Shown here piece by piece: positions 11,887 through 30,449 of a DNA stretch of 64,000 nucleotides. Numbering within the stretch: the first letter of the stretch is position 1; every line of letters begins with the position of its first letter. A program made the position numbers and the translations under genes. Source of the DNA: Helianthus annuus (lineage: Eukaryota > Streptophyta > Magnoliopsida > Asterales > Asteraceae); the NCBI RefSeq assembly GCF_002127325.2, contig NC_035437.2:116707363-116771362 (forward strand), given 5' to 3'. Under the pieces are notes generated by a model, which did no database searches, was not told where the DNA came from, and saw only the letters and a program-made list of their open reading frames with translations.

Positions 11887-13263
11887 TTGAAGAAGGAGAG
11901 GATTTATCATGATGGAACTCAGCTTGTAAGTAAAGCCGATGGGATTTTCATTTATCTGGACCGAATTTGGATCCCTAAGCGGACCGATTTGCGAAAGATT
12001 ATCATGAATGAAGCCCACAAATCCCGATATTCTATTTATCCCGGTGCTAACAAGATGTACCAGGATCTTCGCTATAAGTATTGGTGGCCGGGCATGAAAC
12101 GCGATATCGCTCTCTATGTTGGAAGTTGTTTAACTTGTGCAAGAGTCAAGGCTGAACATCAAAGACCTTCCGACTTACTCGAACAACCGGCGATACCTAT
12201 ATGGAAGTGGGAGAGTATAGCTATGGATTTCATAACCAAACTCCCGCCCCCGCCATCAGGTCACGACAGTATTTGGGTTATAGTTGATCGTCTAACAGAA
12301 TCAGCCCACTTCTTGCCAATACGAGAGGACTACAAGGTGGAACGACTAGCCCAGATCTGCACCGACGAGATCATTTGTAATCATGGTACGCCTCTCGACA
12401 TCATCTCTGACCGTGATACTCGGTTTACTTCTCGATTGTGGGAAACATTTCAAGCGGCTCTTGGAACGTCGCTTAACCTAAGTACTGCATTCCATCCTCA
12501 AACCGACGGACAGACTGAAAGAACTATCCGTACTCTTGAAGACATGCTCCGTGCGTGTGTCATAGATTTTGGTGGTAGTTGGAACAAACACCTGTCATTA
12601 GTCGAGTTCTCGTACAACAATAGTTATCATGCAAGCATCCAAATGGCACCATTCGAGGCCTTATATGGAAGAAGATGTCGTTCGCCTATTGTGTGGCACG
12701 AGATCGGTCACTCGCAGTTAACCGGTCCCGAGATTCTACAAGAGACGACTGACAAAATTCTCCAGATTCGAGACAACTTGGTGAAAGCTCGAAGTAGACA
12801 GAAAAGTTATGCCGATAGAAGACGCAAGCCCCTTGAATTCAACATTGGCGACTACGTACTCCTAAAGGTATCCCCTTGGAAGGGTGTAGTCAGATTCGGC
12901 AAGAAAGGGAAACTAGCGCCTCGATATGTTGGACCTTTTAAGATTCTGGAAAGGATCGAAAAAGTCGCCTACAAACTCGAACTACCAGAGGAACTTAGTA
13001 ACGTCCACCCGAAATTCCATGTGTCAAACCTCCGAAAGTGCCTAGCTGATCATGATCTAATCGTACCGCTCGACGACCTTCAGGTAAACGAAATGTTACA
13101 CTTCGTGGAAAAGCCTGTCGAAATCATGGATCGCCAAACCAAGCAACTCAGGCGCTCACGCATCCCTATCGTGAAAGTTCGATGGGAAAGCAAACGAGGC
13201 GCGGAGTTCACTTGGGAACTCGAGAGCGACATGAAGGCCAAGTACCCGCAGTTGTTTAAATAG
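11887..13263 (+). CDS. pol: Integrase with C-terminal chromodomain-like region, element 2
   Basis: This 458-residue frame has an N-terminal HHCC zinc-binding region (H at 'NEAHKSRY', then CLTCARVKAEHQRP). The core carries the D,D-35-E triad: Asp in 'SIAMDFITKL', Asp in 'DIISDRDTRF' and Glu in '[12 protein letters not shown]'. A GPY/F-type segment ('LAPRYVGPFKILERI') follows, and then a tail ending 'FTWELESDMKAKYPQLFK', typical of chromoviral integrases. Integrase inserts the element's cDNA, and the tail is thought to bias it towards certain chromatin. The frame is intact but separated from RT by stops. The start shown is the first Met, although the protein was part of a polyprotein. Confidence 0.9.
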   Translation: MKKERIYHDGTQLVSKADGIFIYLDRIWIPKRTDLRKIIMNEAHKSRYSIYPGANKMYQDLRYKYWWPGMKRDIALYVGSCLTCARVKAEHQRPSDLLEQPAIPIWKWESIAMDFITKLPPPPSGHDSIWVIVDRLTESAHFLPIREDYKVERLAQICTDEIICNHGTPLDIISDRDTRFTSRLWETFQAALGTSLNLSTAFHPQTDGQTERTIRTLEDMLRACVIDFGGSWNKHLSLVEFSYNNSYHASIQMAPFEALYGRRCRSPIVWHEIGHSQLTGPEILQETTDKILQIRDNLVKARSRQKSYADRRRKPLEFNIGDYVLLKVSPWKGVVRFGKKGKLAPRYVGPFKILERIEKVAYKLELPEELSNVHPKFHVSNLRKCLADHDLIVPLDDLQVNEMLHFVEKPVEIMDRQTKQLRRSRIPIVKVRWESKRGAEFTWELESDMKAKYPQLFK

Positions 13264-13335
13264 ATCTGAAGCGTCAAATTGGTAAATCACGGTGATGTGC
13301 AGCTTTCAGCCTAATTTCGGGACGAAATTCCCTAA

Positions 13336-13347
13336 ACAAGGGGAGGC
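13336..13347 (+). other. Polypurine tract of element 2
   Basis: AACAAGGGGAGGC lies directly before the TG of the 3' LTR. This is the expected position for the plus-strand primer. Confidence 0.75.
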
Positions 13348-16151
13348 TGTAACACCCCGTGTTTTCGAATGTTAAAGTCAAAGTTTGACCTTTGACTGTA
13401 ATTAGTCTATTTTTGTATTTTGTATTATGTGGAGTAAGTGTTGTTTAATTAAATGAATCGAATATTTATCGAATGTGAATCGATAATCGACCTTGAATAG
13501 CAGGAAGTAACAATGCGATAAAGTTAATTAATCGATAATCAAGCTAATCAAATCAATCATCGAACTCGAATCTCGAATTATGCGAACTTTGGTGTTGTTA
13601 TACGTGTGTGTGTGCCTTATGTGTTACTTGTGCGTGTTACTTTATGTTGTTATGTGTAATCAATCAAATCGAATCGAAACTCGAAAAGCAATCGAACTCA
13701 ATCGAAACCGAAACCGAGATGTGAATTATAAATGCTTATATGTTGATATAGTAGTTGGGACTGAAAGTAATTTGATTAGGAAACTCTATCGTATTCGTAT
13801 CATTCTCCATCGAAATCGAAATATCAAAAATCGTCATAAAACACTCAAAAAGGGTTACTGATCGAACAGGAAGCACTGATCGAACAGGCCAACCGATCGA
13901 ACATGTCGTTCGATCGAGCAGGCCAGTCGATCAGAGATCCTGGCCGATCGGTTAACACTTTCCTCTGTTGGAGCCTATAAATAGGGCTGTCATTGTCATC
14001 TTTACCACTTTTGGAAAGCTCTGACCGACCAGCTCGTGTTCTTCACCTTTTCTCAGATTTCTCTCAATTCCGGTAAGTTTTCACTCTAAATCTTGTACTT
14101 TCCTGATCAATACACACTTCTACACATTTCTATCTTTCAAAACTCGATTTCTAACCGTGAAATCACCAAGATCTAAGTGGTCTTGGGTGATGTCATCATG
14201 GTGTTCTTGAAGAACATCATGCTTTGGCCTCATTCCACCATGAATAGCTTGGATCTAACCGAATTCCACATAAATAAACTAAGATCTGTTATGGATCTTA
14301 ACATTTTCATGGTGTAAAGGTTTGGAAGAAGGATTTTCAACTTTCTTTCAACTCTTTTACACTCAATGCCTTAAAACCGATAGAAACGGAGCTTGAACTA
14401 ACTCACTAACCATTCTGCCAATCACGTGGTTCCAGATTCGGATTCTATCTACGAGGTTCACCAACTCCTGGTTAAACGTTAAACTACCGTTCTGAACAGC
14501 TCACCGGCCGGACTTGGGTGATTCATGTCCGAACCAGTGAAGCCAGTAAGAACCCTTGCTCTATGGTTCAACTCGTTGTCAAAATGCTTCGAAATCATGT
14601 CAAAGTAAACAAAACAGCCAAGTGTTAAACGAAAGGCTGACCAGGTCAGAATGCTGGCCGAACGGCTAGGCTGTTCGAACGAACAGTCCAGCCGATCGGA
14701 CATGCCAGCCGATCGACCGGGCCAGCCGATCGGCTAGCACATGGCCCCACACTTTTCACAATTTCATGAAGTATGGTATTGACGAAGTGATGTTCCATCG
14801 AATATGCTACTCGATTGGTGAGCATTACTCTTCGGATCATGAGATACTATGCTTCAACACTTAATCGATTTTTAACTCGTCCGACGCATTTGGAATGCCA
14901 CCCGATCGAACATACCAATCGATCAGGTGACACCCTGCTAAGAACCTTATGTTGAAGTATCTAACCGATCGGTTGGACTAACCGATTGAACGGCCCGTTC
15001 GATCGACCGACCTGAAAGGTAAGAATACTTCGATGTTTTTAGATAATGCTGCAAAAACTTCAAAAGTTCAAACCATCATACACAAACACATCCTTCTCAA
15101 AGGAAGAAACAATCCACTTGAACTCTTCAGCCGATCGAGCCTTTCGGCCGATCGAGCAGACTATCCGAACGGTTAGACCAACCGAACGGTTAGGCTGTTC
15201 GATCGAACATGCTGTTCGATCGACCAGACTGTTCGACCCATTTACACTTGTTCGCATTTCCGCGTTACTCATCGTTATATCGTCGAACTATTCAGGCTAA
15301 CCCTACTCCCCAACGCTCCCTTCAATCCATTAATCAGTCACTGTGAGTATACTCGATCCCTTTTTGCTTTTAGCACTTTTGGATGTTACATACGTTACTT
15401 ATCAAAATCACAATCGAACACAAACTATTTGAACGCTAACTGATTGCATGTATTACGTGACTAAATGAATGCTTGTTTATTATGTTTACGCGTGGAATGC
15501 TGTCTACCTGCCTTAACGACATAGTACTATAGTTTGGACTCAGCACCCGTTCACACGGGGGTTGTTAAGGACAATTACTTGCATGGATTACGGTGGTAAT
15601 CGTGCATTGCGAACTGTCTCGGACAGTCAACCCGCAGTCATTGGTATCGATGGATCCATGTCGATAATTAACATGCTTCGTTTTCCTCTGTGTACGTGCT
15701 GGTTATGCGTAAACTATTCGAACTCTATATGCTATTATCAAACTTGTATGCTCACATTTACATTATATGTATTGAATTTATTTTAACGTATGTGACAAGT
15801 GTTTAAGGTGTATGCTTGCTAGGAAAGCGAGGCTAGAATAAGATTCTAGAGGCCCCCAACAAATAGTTGTCTGTCAAGAACAAGCTTCTAGTGCATAGTT
15901 GTCTGTAGATCTTGTCAGGCTGGGTCTTTAGGAGCATTGAACAATATTTAGTTTATTATGTTAAATTTGAGTTGTCGGAGCAGAATTATTTGTTTGGATG
16001 ATTATCTATAATAATGTATTTGTTTATTCGGGATACGGTATGGGATGTATCTTTAATTGGATTATATAAATAGTTGTTATGGAAACTTCTGGACAATCTG
16101 TTTCGCTCAGTGCCATGCCCCGATGATTCCGCCATCGGTTGGGGTGTGACA
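13348..16151 (+). repeat. 3' LTR of element 2, 2.8 kb
   Basis: It starts TGTAACACCCCG after the polypurine tract and ends GGGGTGTGACA, the same end as the 5' LTR. A TATA box lies about 630 bases in. The body carries 13 or so CGATCG palindromes between 13890 and 15230. Integrase codons of element 1 resume immediately after it. Confidence 0.9.
13974..13983 (+). promoter_or_regulatory. TATA box of the element 2 LTR
   Basis: CTATAAATAG lies between the CGATCG-rich U3 and a pyrimidine-rich stretch, the usual LTR promoter position. The 5' copy lacks this segment. Confidence 0.65.
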
Positions 16152-16545
16152 CCTCAACCTTAGCACCACTATTCATCCTCAATCCGACGGTCAAACCGAG
16201 CGTACTATCCAAACTCTAGAGGATATGCTTCGTTCTTGCGTAATTGATTTTGGTGGTAACTGGGATATGCACTTGCCTTTGATCAAATTCTCGTATAATA
16301 ACAGTTACCACACAAGTATTCAAATGGCACCGTTCGAGGCATTATATGGTTGTAAGTGTCGTTCACCGGTCCCGAGCTTATACAAGAGACAACGAACAAG
16401 ATTTTACAGATTCGAGCCAACCTGCTAAAAGCCAGAAGCGGACAAAAGAGTTACGCTGACAAGCATCGCAAACCTTTGGAATTCAACGTTGGTGACTTTG
16501 TACTTCTCAAGGTATCCCCTTGGAAGGGTGTAGTTCGATTTGTTA
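16152..16545 (+). pseudogene. pol: Integrase fragment, probably the far side of element 1
   Basis: Directly after the LTR the codons read '[20 protein letters not shown]', which corresponds to the integrase core including the catalytic Glu, then '[20 protein letters not shown]'. A small deletion with frameshift at about 16370 removes roughly a dozen residues. The frame resumes as '[20 protein letters not shown]' to 'DFVLLKVSPWKGVVRF' and ends abruptly. The insertion point lies within the integrase reading frame, which supports element 2 having landed in element 1. Confidence 0.82.
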
Positions 16546-17310
16546 ATGAAGTACAAACGATGAAAACGACGCTTCAATTTGGGTGTTAAAACTCGCTCCA
16601 AACGATGAAAACGACGCTTCAATTCGGGTGTTTAAATTTCCAATTAACTAAAATCAAGTCATTTGAAACACCATTTCGAGGTATGTTTTACATCAATGGA
16701 CTTGTATCGTCATTCTGATCAAATGCCTTAAAAATCTGTTTGTAATTTGGAAAAAGCTTAACTCTGTTAAGTGTTTTTTAACTGGGGACTGGTGTAGGAA
16801 AAATAGGTGAAAGGTGGGACTGGTAGGGGAATATTCAAAGGCGGGACTGTCAATGGCCAATGACCTCTAGTTTGGATTATTACAGGCCAATTCCCCTTTT
16901 TAAATTGACCAGTTGTTTTAAACATTTTTTTTAAACCGTTCAGCTTTTTAAACTGTACGTCACTCATCTCTAAATACCCCATTACAACGTGTTTTTTTAT
17001 CTACATTTAAGCCACCAGCTAGAATGTGCTACCGTCGTGTTTATCTTTATATATGTTTTGGTGTAATTTTATTTGAATAACTTGGCTTTCGTATACAACG
17101 ACATAACTTTTCCGTGACTTTGAAACACACAGTCGCAACCTGGTTTCTTTAGCGTCACGTTCACGATTTGTCTATTTTATTCTGAATGAAGAATTTCTTT
17201 TAAGTTGTGTGTGGAACTTAAGACCTATCATTCCCAAACTCAAATGTTTAAAAGTTTTGCTTTGCCAATGGACCACAACCCATTGGTATGATTTGTCTAT
17301 TTTATCTACA
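16546..17310. other. Gene-free stretch after the nested retroelements
   Basis: It begins with two copies of 'gatgaaaacgacgcttcaat' 46 bp apart (16560 and 16606). The remainder is AT-rich with no supported ORF or RNA gene. Confidence 0.55.
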
Positions 17311-17319
17311 GTTCAAACA

Positions 17320-17838
17320 GAGCCGTCTTCGAAAAATGTTCTATAATCTTTAGGCCCTATACGAACAGAAAATATGGGCCCCTTAAATATAAATTTTTAA
17401 AAAGAAAAAATATATATAAAAATATAAAAAATTTAAATATATGAAAATTAATTAATGTTATTTGAATCAACACCAATCATTTAATGCAACTTGACAAAAT
17501 TAGGCAATTAATATCATTTGCAATTAATAAATAGATAAGAAACAAAATAAATGCAGCTTACAAAATTAGGCAAATTAATGTCATTTGCATTTAATAAATA
17601 GATAAGAAACAAAAAGAAGAACAAAACTAAGGATGTCGGGACTAGAACCCCTCTCTTCTTATTATTAAAGTGACTTTCAAACCACCAAACCAAGTGCTTC
17701 AAGATAATATTTTTACGGTTCATTATGTATACATTCTAACTTTACAGTGTAAAACTAATACAAAAAAAAAATTGGGCCCCTGATGGGTTTGGGCCCTGAG
17801 CCGTCGCCCATCCCGCACACCCTTCGGGCCGGCCCTAA
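17320..17838. mobile_element. Small TIR element with GGGCC-rich ends
   Basis: It is flanked by the perfect 9-bp repeat GTTCAAACA (17311-17319 and 17839-17847). Its ends are imperfect inverted repeats: GAGCCGTC on the left, and GGCCGGCCCTAA on the right. The interior is AT-rich with 'GGGCCCC' near both ends. No transposase is present. Confidence 0.7.
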
Positions 17839-18071
17839 GTTCAAACACACCATGGAGCGCAGGTGGTAACCCACTAATTGTAACATAATCTCTTACCTAG
17901 GGATGAACTTCGTACCAGTACCGAAAATACTGATCCCAAAAATTGCCAAAATTGGGTATCGATACCGAAAAAATTCGGTACAGTATAATACGATATTTGA
18001 AGCTAAAAATCGGTAAAATATTAGTATGGTTTCAAATTTGAAAATACCGATCCCGAAAACACAAAAAGTGA

Positions 18072-18291
18072 GGGGCTATTTGGTAGCCTCTTAATGACCA
18101 TTCAGATGCTACCTCTTAATGGTTTAAAACATCTGAATGAATAAGAGGTAACCTCCAGTCTGAATGGTTAAGAGTAACCTCTGAATGGTAAATCATCACA
18201 TGTCATATTCTTCTACCTTCTCATTGGTATAATTCTTAATGGTTCCATTAAGAGGTGACCTCTTAATAACCATTCAGAGGCTACCAAACAA
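18072..18291. mobile_element. Foldback MITE, 'TTTGGTAGCCTCT' family
   Basis: Left 'ATTTGGTAGCCTCTTAATG' pairs with right 'CATTCAGAGGCTACCAAAC' in inverted orientation, and the interior repeats CTCTTAATGG/CATTCAGA on both strands. Two related copies lie at 29829 and 57927. Confidence 0.7.
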
Positions 18292-18493
18292 CGTCTGAGT
18301 AATGAACCTTGGGTACCTAATCCTATTCTTTTCTACACTCTTTAACCATTTAACTTTAACGGAAGCGTTACAAAGACGTGACGGAAATTTCCAACGGGTC
18401 GAAACACCCAGACCAACAACCTCTTAACACCTTAACGATCTATTAACGTCGTCCGTCTATTTCACCCCTCTTCTCCCTCTTCGGAGAAACCAC

Positions 18494-18502
18494 AAACCCT
18501 AA
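18494..18502 (+). promoter_or_regulatory. Telo-box in the 5' leader of the trihelix-UMP kinase gene
   Basis: AAACCCTAA lies 16 bases before the ATG in a pyrimidine-rich leader. Telo-boxes are common near the starts of growth-related plant genes. No convincing TATA box was seen upstream. Confidence 0.4.
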
Positions 18503-18517
18503 CCCCAACGACCTCCA

Positions 18518-25561
<7,044 letters not shown>

Positions 25562-25697
25562 CACCCCCTCACCGACTTGACTCACCGGGAACCTGTCTGC
25601 CCATTTTAGTTCGAGTCTAGTTCTAGTAAATCCGTTAGGTCTAATGTTCCTGGAGTTTATTTATTTTGTACATTATTATTGTCTGCAGTTTTAGTAA

Positions 25698-25703
25698 AAT
25701 AAA
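25698..25703 (+). terminator. Candidate poly(A) signal of the UMP kinase fusion gene
   Basis: AATAAA lies 137 bases after the stop codon in a T-rich 3' region. Confidence 0.4.
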
Positions 25704-26065
25704 TTATGTAATCGGTAGTTGGAGTACTTGATTGAGTATTTGAATGGAAATAGTTTGAGGCTAGTGTAGATTATTGTCGTGTTTTATGTGGTCTTAGAGG
25801 TGGCAAAATATGCCGTGGTATGCTACATGGTTGTATTGCTTTGCTACCTGACACGACACGTTAACATGATTATTGAACCCGAGCATGACGCGTGTTATTA
25901 TTGAACCCGAGCATGACGCGTGTAACCTAACGTGTCATCTTTCTAAACACCAACACTTACCTAGTTACATGTATAATAAGCGTGTTACACAACACTTTTA
26001 ACATGATTAAACGTAACCAGTTCAATAACATGAATGATAAAACATGATTTACACACTTAAATATA
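25704..26065. other. Gene-free stretch
   Basis: A short direct duplication, 'ATTGAACCCGAGCATGACGC', occurs at about 25873 and 25900. Nothing else is supportable. Confidence 0.5.
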
Positions 26066-26690
26066 GGTAAAGGATCAAATAAAAATAACATTAACGTACG
26101 AAACGTACGCATTGAGGGAAAAAGCAAAAAGTGGCGGTGTCATTTTGGTAATTATCAGCAACTTTAAAATTACTGGGGAAAAAGCAAAAAGTGTCTTGTA
26201 GAGTAATTTTGAGCATCTGTAGAGTAATTTTGGGAAATGTAGGTTAATTATAAAATTACTCTAGTAGAGTAATTTTGGAAAATGTCTTGTAGAGTAATTT
26301 TGTTAGCATTTAGTTATGGGGTTTAGCTTTATGGTTTAGTTTTTAGCTTTTAGTTTGGGGGGGGGGGGGGGGGGGGTTAGTGTAATTTTGATAATTACCC
26401 TACACGACCAAAATTACTCTACATGAACATTTACAATGGTTTAGGTTTTTTTTTTTTTGGGGGGGGGGGGTGGGAAGGTTAGTGTAATTTTAATAATTAC
26501 CCTACAATTTTCATAATTACCCTACACGAACAAAATTACTCTACATGACAAAATTACTCTACAGAAGCTCAAAATTACTCTACTAGAGTAATTTTGAAGT
26601 TGCTGATAATTACCAAAATGACACCGCCACTTTTTTGACTTTTCTTTCAATTCGTACGTTTATTTTATTTTCACGAGAACTTTAACTCCT
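26066..26690. mobile_element. TIR element with G-runs and AGAGTAATTTTG repeats
   Basis: Arms of more than 70 bases pair: 'GTGGCGGTGTCATTTTGG' near 26132 with its inverse near 26625, and 'ACGTACG' outside both. The centre has two poly-G runs and repeated AGAGTAATTTTG on both strands. Confidence 0.7.
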
Positions 26691-27063
26691 TAAATATAAG
26701 CAGGTCACACGAATGACACAACTTGTTTAAAAAAAGTCATTGACGCTACTAGCTAAACACGAATAAAAAATAATAGCATTTTTGTTTTCGAACGGCAAGG
26801 CTTTCGTAAACTTGTATTTGGATCGGATCAGTCAACCCATGACCCAACTAATTGGCACTATTTCGTCGATGAACACCCATGACTGGACTAATCTTAAAAG
26901 ACTAAAGAGAATGGGCATGACCCAGACATTTACTTTCTTTCGTTTTTCAATAATTTGGTTTATAAAAATTCCACATGTTTGTTGCCTACTTTAAACAAAG
27001 TGGCCCAATGGAAATGAACGGAACAAGGTTTTTATTGTCCTAGTTAATAAATATTGTGGGACA
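26691..27063. other. Gene-free stretch
   Basis: A 70-codon ORF at 26782-26994 has no recognisable features. No RNA gene or repeat was found. Confidence 0.45.
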
Positions 27064-27558
27064 ATATGAGGGTTTATGCGAGAACCACTATTTATCGTGA
27101 GAAGCGTGAGAACCACTTATGAACACAACTAAAATAAACAAAAAACAAACAATGAACCCCTCATCCCAGTTCCCACCACCACTAAAAACCCTAACCCCCC
27201 CCCCCCCTCAAAAAAAAAAAAAAAAAGAAAGAAAAACTATACCCCACCACCCCGACTCCCAAAAACCTTAAAAAACCTAAAAGAAAAAAAAAACTTAACC
27301 TCTCACCCACCATACCCAAGCTAAATGCTAAAAATTAAATACTAAAACTAAACCACAAAACTAAATGCTAATTTTTTTACAGTTAAATCGCGACTTTTTA
27401 TTAAAAAGTTCAAAAAAAAGTAATAAAAAGTTGCGATTTTAATGGAACTTTAAAAAAATGTGTGTTTTTTAAGCTTTTTAAGTAGTTTTTGTTACACTTA
27501 CACTAGTTCTCGTGGTTCTCGTCATAAATGGTGGTTCCTGAATGATCTTCACCCTATA
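27064..27558. mobile_element. TIR element copy A ('GAGAACCACTATTTAT')
   Basis: Left 'GAGAACCACTATTTATCGTG' and right 'ATAAATGGTGGTTC' are inverted relatives, ending near 'ACCCTATATA'. Inside are C- and A-runs and the string 'aaactaaaccacaaaactaa', which is the uninterrupted form of the site at 28083/35064. Confidence 0.65.
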
Positions 27559-27966
27559 TATGAGTAAGAATCATTTCAGAACTCTAAATAATTGTAGAAC
27601 TTACAACTACTAATAAACAAGCATTCTACTTATATATCTTCATCTTTAACATTGTTTAAGGGTATCTTTTATCATTTATTATGATTCCATTTCCATGTGT
27701 GTTAAGAGTAGTTTATCATTGTTTTTCTTATGTAATTTTTTAATTACATATATGTAAATTGGTTCATTTACACGTATGTAAATTAGTTCCTCTACACATA
27801 TGTTAATTACTTATTACACATTAATAATTTGGTTTTTCATATATGTAATCATAAAACTACATATAATAAATGGTATATATATAGAGAGAGAAAGTATAAT
27901 GTACAAAACCCTAAACACACCATCCCCACCCAAAAACACACTATACCCCACCAACCCCCCCCCCCC

Positions 27967-28008
<42 letters not shown>

Positions 28009-29828
28009 GAAAACCCCCACCCCTAAAAAACCTAAAAAAACTAAACTCCCAACCCACCCCACCCAAGCTAAATGCTAAAACTAAACCCTATAATAAAGTT
28101 CACAATTGTTTTTTGTTTATGTATGACTTGGGTAGCTAACCCTCATCACATGACTAAATTGTGTACCGAATGCTGACGTTTTGTTTGTGCCCTCATTAAT
28201 GTAAAATAAAGGTTAGAAGTTCACTCCCGGCCTCCATCACGGTGTGAGGTTTGTCAAACCTAATAGCGTTATCAACTAATACCCCCGTGTATGCCCACCC
28301 GGCAATCTAATCGGTAAAAATGTAGGGACTTTCAAGATAGAGTTTTCCGTTTAGTCCAAGTGTACTACTCCACCTACAGTGGATAATATGTTTCAGTGGT
28401 TCCAACAAGGAACGTGCGCGTAGCCTCTACCAGGGCTACCGTAAAAAGTGTTCTTCCAAACTAGGAACACATGCTTTTGGAAAAGGTTATGAACTCACCT
28501 TAGTTTGCTCAGTAGTAAAGGTGAAAGGTAATCAGGAATGATCAATCTCTTACTGATACGTTTACCGTTTTAGTTAGTTTCATTTATGAATTCCTACACG
28601 TAGTCTAACACATAGCCAAAGAATCACGTTGTCATACAGTTACTCGTTTAGGTGAGTTAGTGCATGTGATCATATTATCCCATAAAACATATTCATTGCA
28701 CATACTAGTGTTTATAATAACATTCAACACCTTTCGATAACATGTATGCATATTCAACACGATTTTTCATGTCAAATTTTAGGCAGTTTTCCGGAATTTA
28801 TTAAAATATTAAACGAATTCAGAAAATTATGATATTTTAGCACAACATGTTATTTAGTCCCCGAATACTAATGTATTTTTAACATGACCTGAATATTTAT
28901 AGAAAAATCACTAAAAATCATTCTTTACGCCTAGGTCTGGTTTATAACTTTCTGATGACAGTTTACACCAAAAATCATTTAAAAATCCTTGTAAACTCTT
29001 TTAATGAAATTCAAGTGGGAAATTTTCTGTACCTCCTGGAACTATCTATAGTAAAAATTTTAGGTGATAACTCAATTCCCACATTGAGTTATGACATTCG
29101 TAATGGGTTGTAAATTCTGATAGAAAATGCATCATGGACCTTTGACACAGAATAAATCATTTAGAATACAAACGATGTCGAAAAAATGCGATTCTAGTGG
29201 GGTTTGAAAGGTATTTCCTGAAAGTACATCATGGACTCAAGAAACAACACTTTTGTTAACTTTTGACCCAGTTACAGCCAATTAAAGTCGGCTGTAACTT
29301 TCTGGACAGAATCTGTTTTTATTGCCCGATCCCCAAAACGACTTTTATGATTTAAATTACATACCAAGCAACCAAGAATGACATCTAAACATCATCTATA
29401 GCAGGTTGTTATAATTAAACATCATCTACTTCATCACAAATCAACAAGGTTCAACCCGAGTTCATGCAAGATTTAAACCCTACTAGTTCATACAACCATC
29501 TAACCGATCAAACCACCCAACCAACATAATCCTTAGTAAACCTAATCCATTAACATCATCACATGCATCAAGAACATCAAACAACACAGAAAACACATCC
29601 TAAATAACATAATATCGTCAAGCATAAACAATAAAAATTAACACAAAACACAAGATATGGATACCCAACAATGGAAGGGATTTGATTAGCCTTGAAAACG
29701 AGATCACTTAAAATCCTTGGGCTCCGGATTGCGTCAACGGTAGAGAGGGAGTAGGATTGCATGTATTAAAGGGTTTGAGGGTCTGGGAAATCTTATAAAA
29801 AACCCTCATGTACGTTACGAAACATATT

Positions 29829-30146
29829 AAGGGGCTGTTTGGCAACTTTTGAATGGTTAAGTGTTGAACCAGTAAGAGGTCTAAACCATTAAGTGCTGAA
29901 TCAGTAAGAAGACTCAACCATTAAGAGCCAGTATAATGCTTAACCCTTTAGAGGTAAATGTCTGACCAATTCAAATTAGAGGTCTTAACCATTCAGACTC
30001 TGTATAATACTTAACCATTCAGAGACAAATGTCTGAACCATTCAGACATCTGCTCACGAAACAAACAGTCTGAACCATTAAGTGCTGAACCAGTAAGAAG
30101 TCTGAACCATTAAGAGCCTCATTAAGAGGTAAACAAACAACCCTTA
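29829..30146. mobile_element. hAT-like MITE, 'GGGGCTGTTTGGC' family
   Basis: It begins GGGGCTGTTTGGCAAC and ends AAACAAACAACCCTT. The interior is made of repeated 'TGAACCATTAAG' and 'AACCATTCAGA' modules. It is closely related to 57927-58186 and more distantly to 18072. Confidence 0.7.
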
Positions 30147-30388
30147 AAATGGGTGGTGGATGGGACGGTTTGGGAGTTCTTAATTGGGCCGCAAACAAAG
30201 GAGTGTGGGTAATGGGTGGCGGTTTGGGTTAGTTTACTTAGGCTGCACATAGTTTGTTCCACATGGGCTGCAAATAGCAGGGTTTGGGCTTGAGTTTATA
30301 CAGGTGGGGTGTGGGTTTCGTGTGGGAGATGTTTCGGGTTTGGCTTCGCGTGGGGTAGGTGGCACGAAAGAGTGTTTCGGGTTTAGAT

Positions 30389-30389
30389 A

Positions 30390-30446
<57 letters not shown>
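30389..30446. repeat. (TA)n microsatellite, target of the next element
   Basis: About 28 TA units adjoin the left end of the 4.5-kb TIR element, and a second (TA)n tract at 34905-34944 adjoins its right end. This fits insertion within one TA array. Confidence 0.8.

Positions 30447-30449
<3 letters not shown>

Larger units (their letters stand above)
5906..16151 (+). mobile_element. Ty3/Gypsy Tekay-like LTR retrotransposon, element 2
   Basis: Order: truncated 5' LTR, primer site, leader, gag, protease-RT-RNase H-integrase with a C-terminal chromodomain-like segment, polypurine tract, 3' LTR. The integrase-last order and the C-terminal tail ('SRIPIVKVRW' to 'FTWELE') place it among chromoviruses, most likely Tekay/Del. 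It lies inside the integrase of element 1. Pol carries several frameshifts and the 5' LTR lacks U3 and TATA, so the copy is incapable of autonomous transcription. Confidence 0.88.

Noticed and set aside
27814..28078. Phe- and Lys-run ORFs at a poly-A/poly-C stretch
   Set aside because: Homopolymer slippage inside a TIR element; no gene features.
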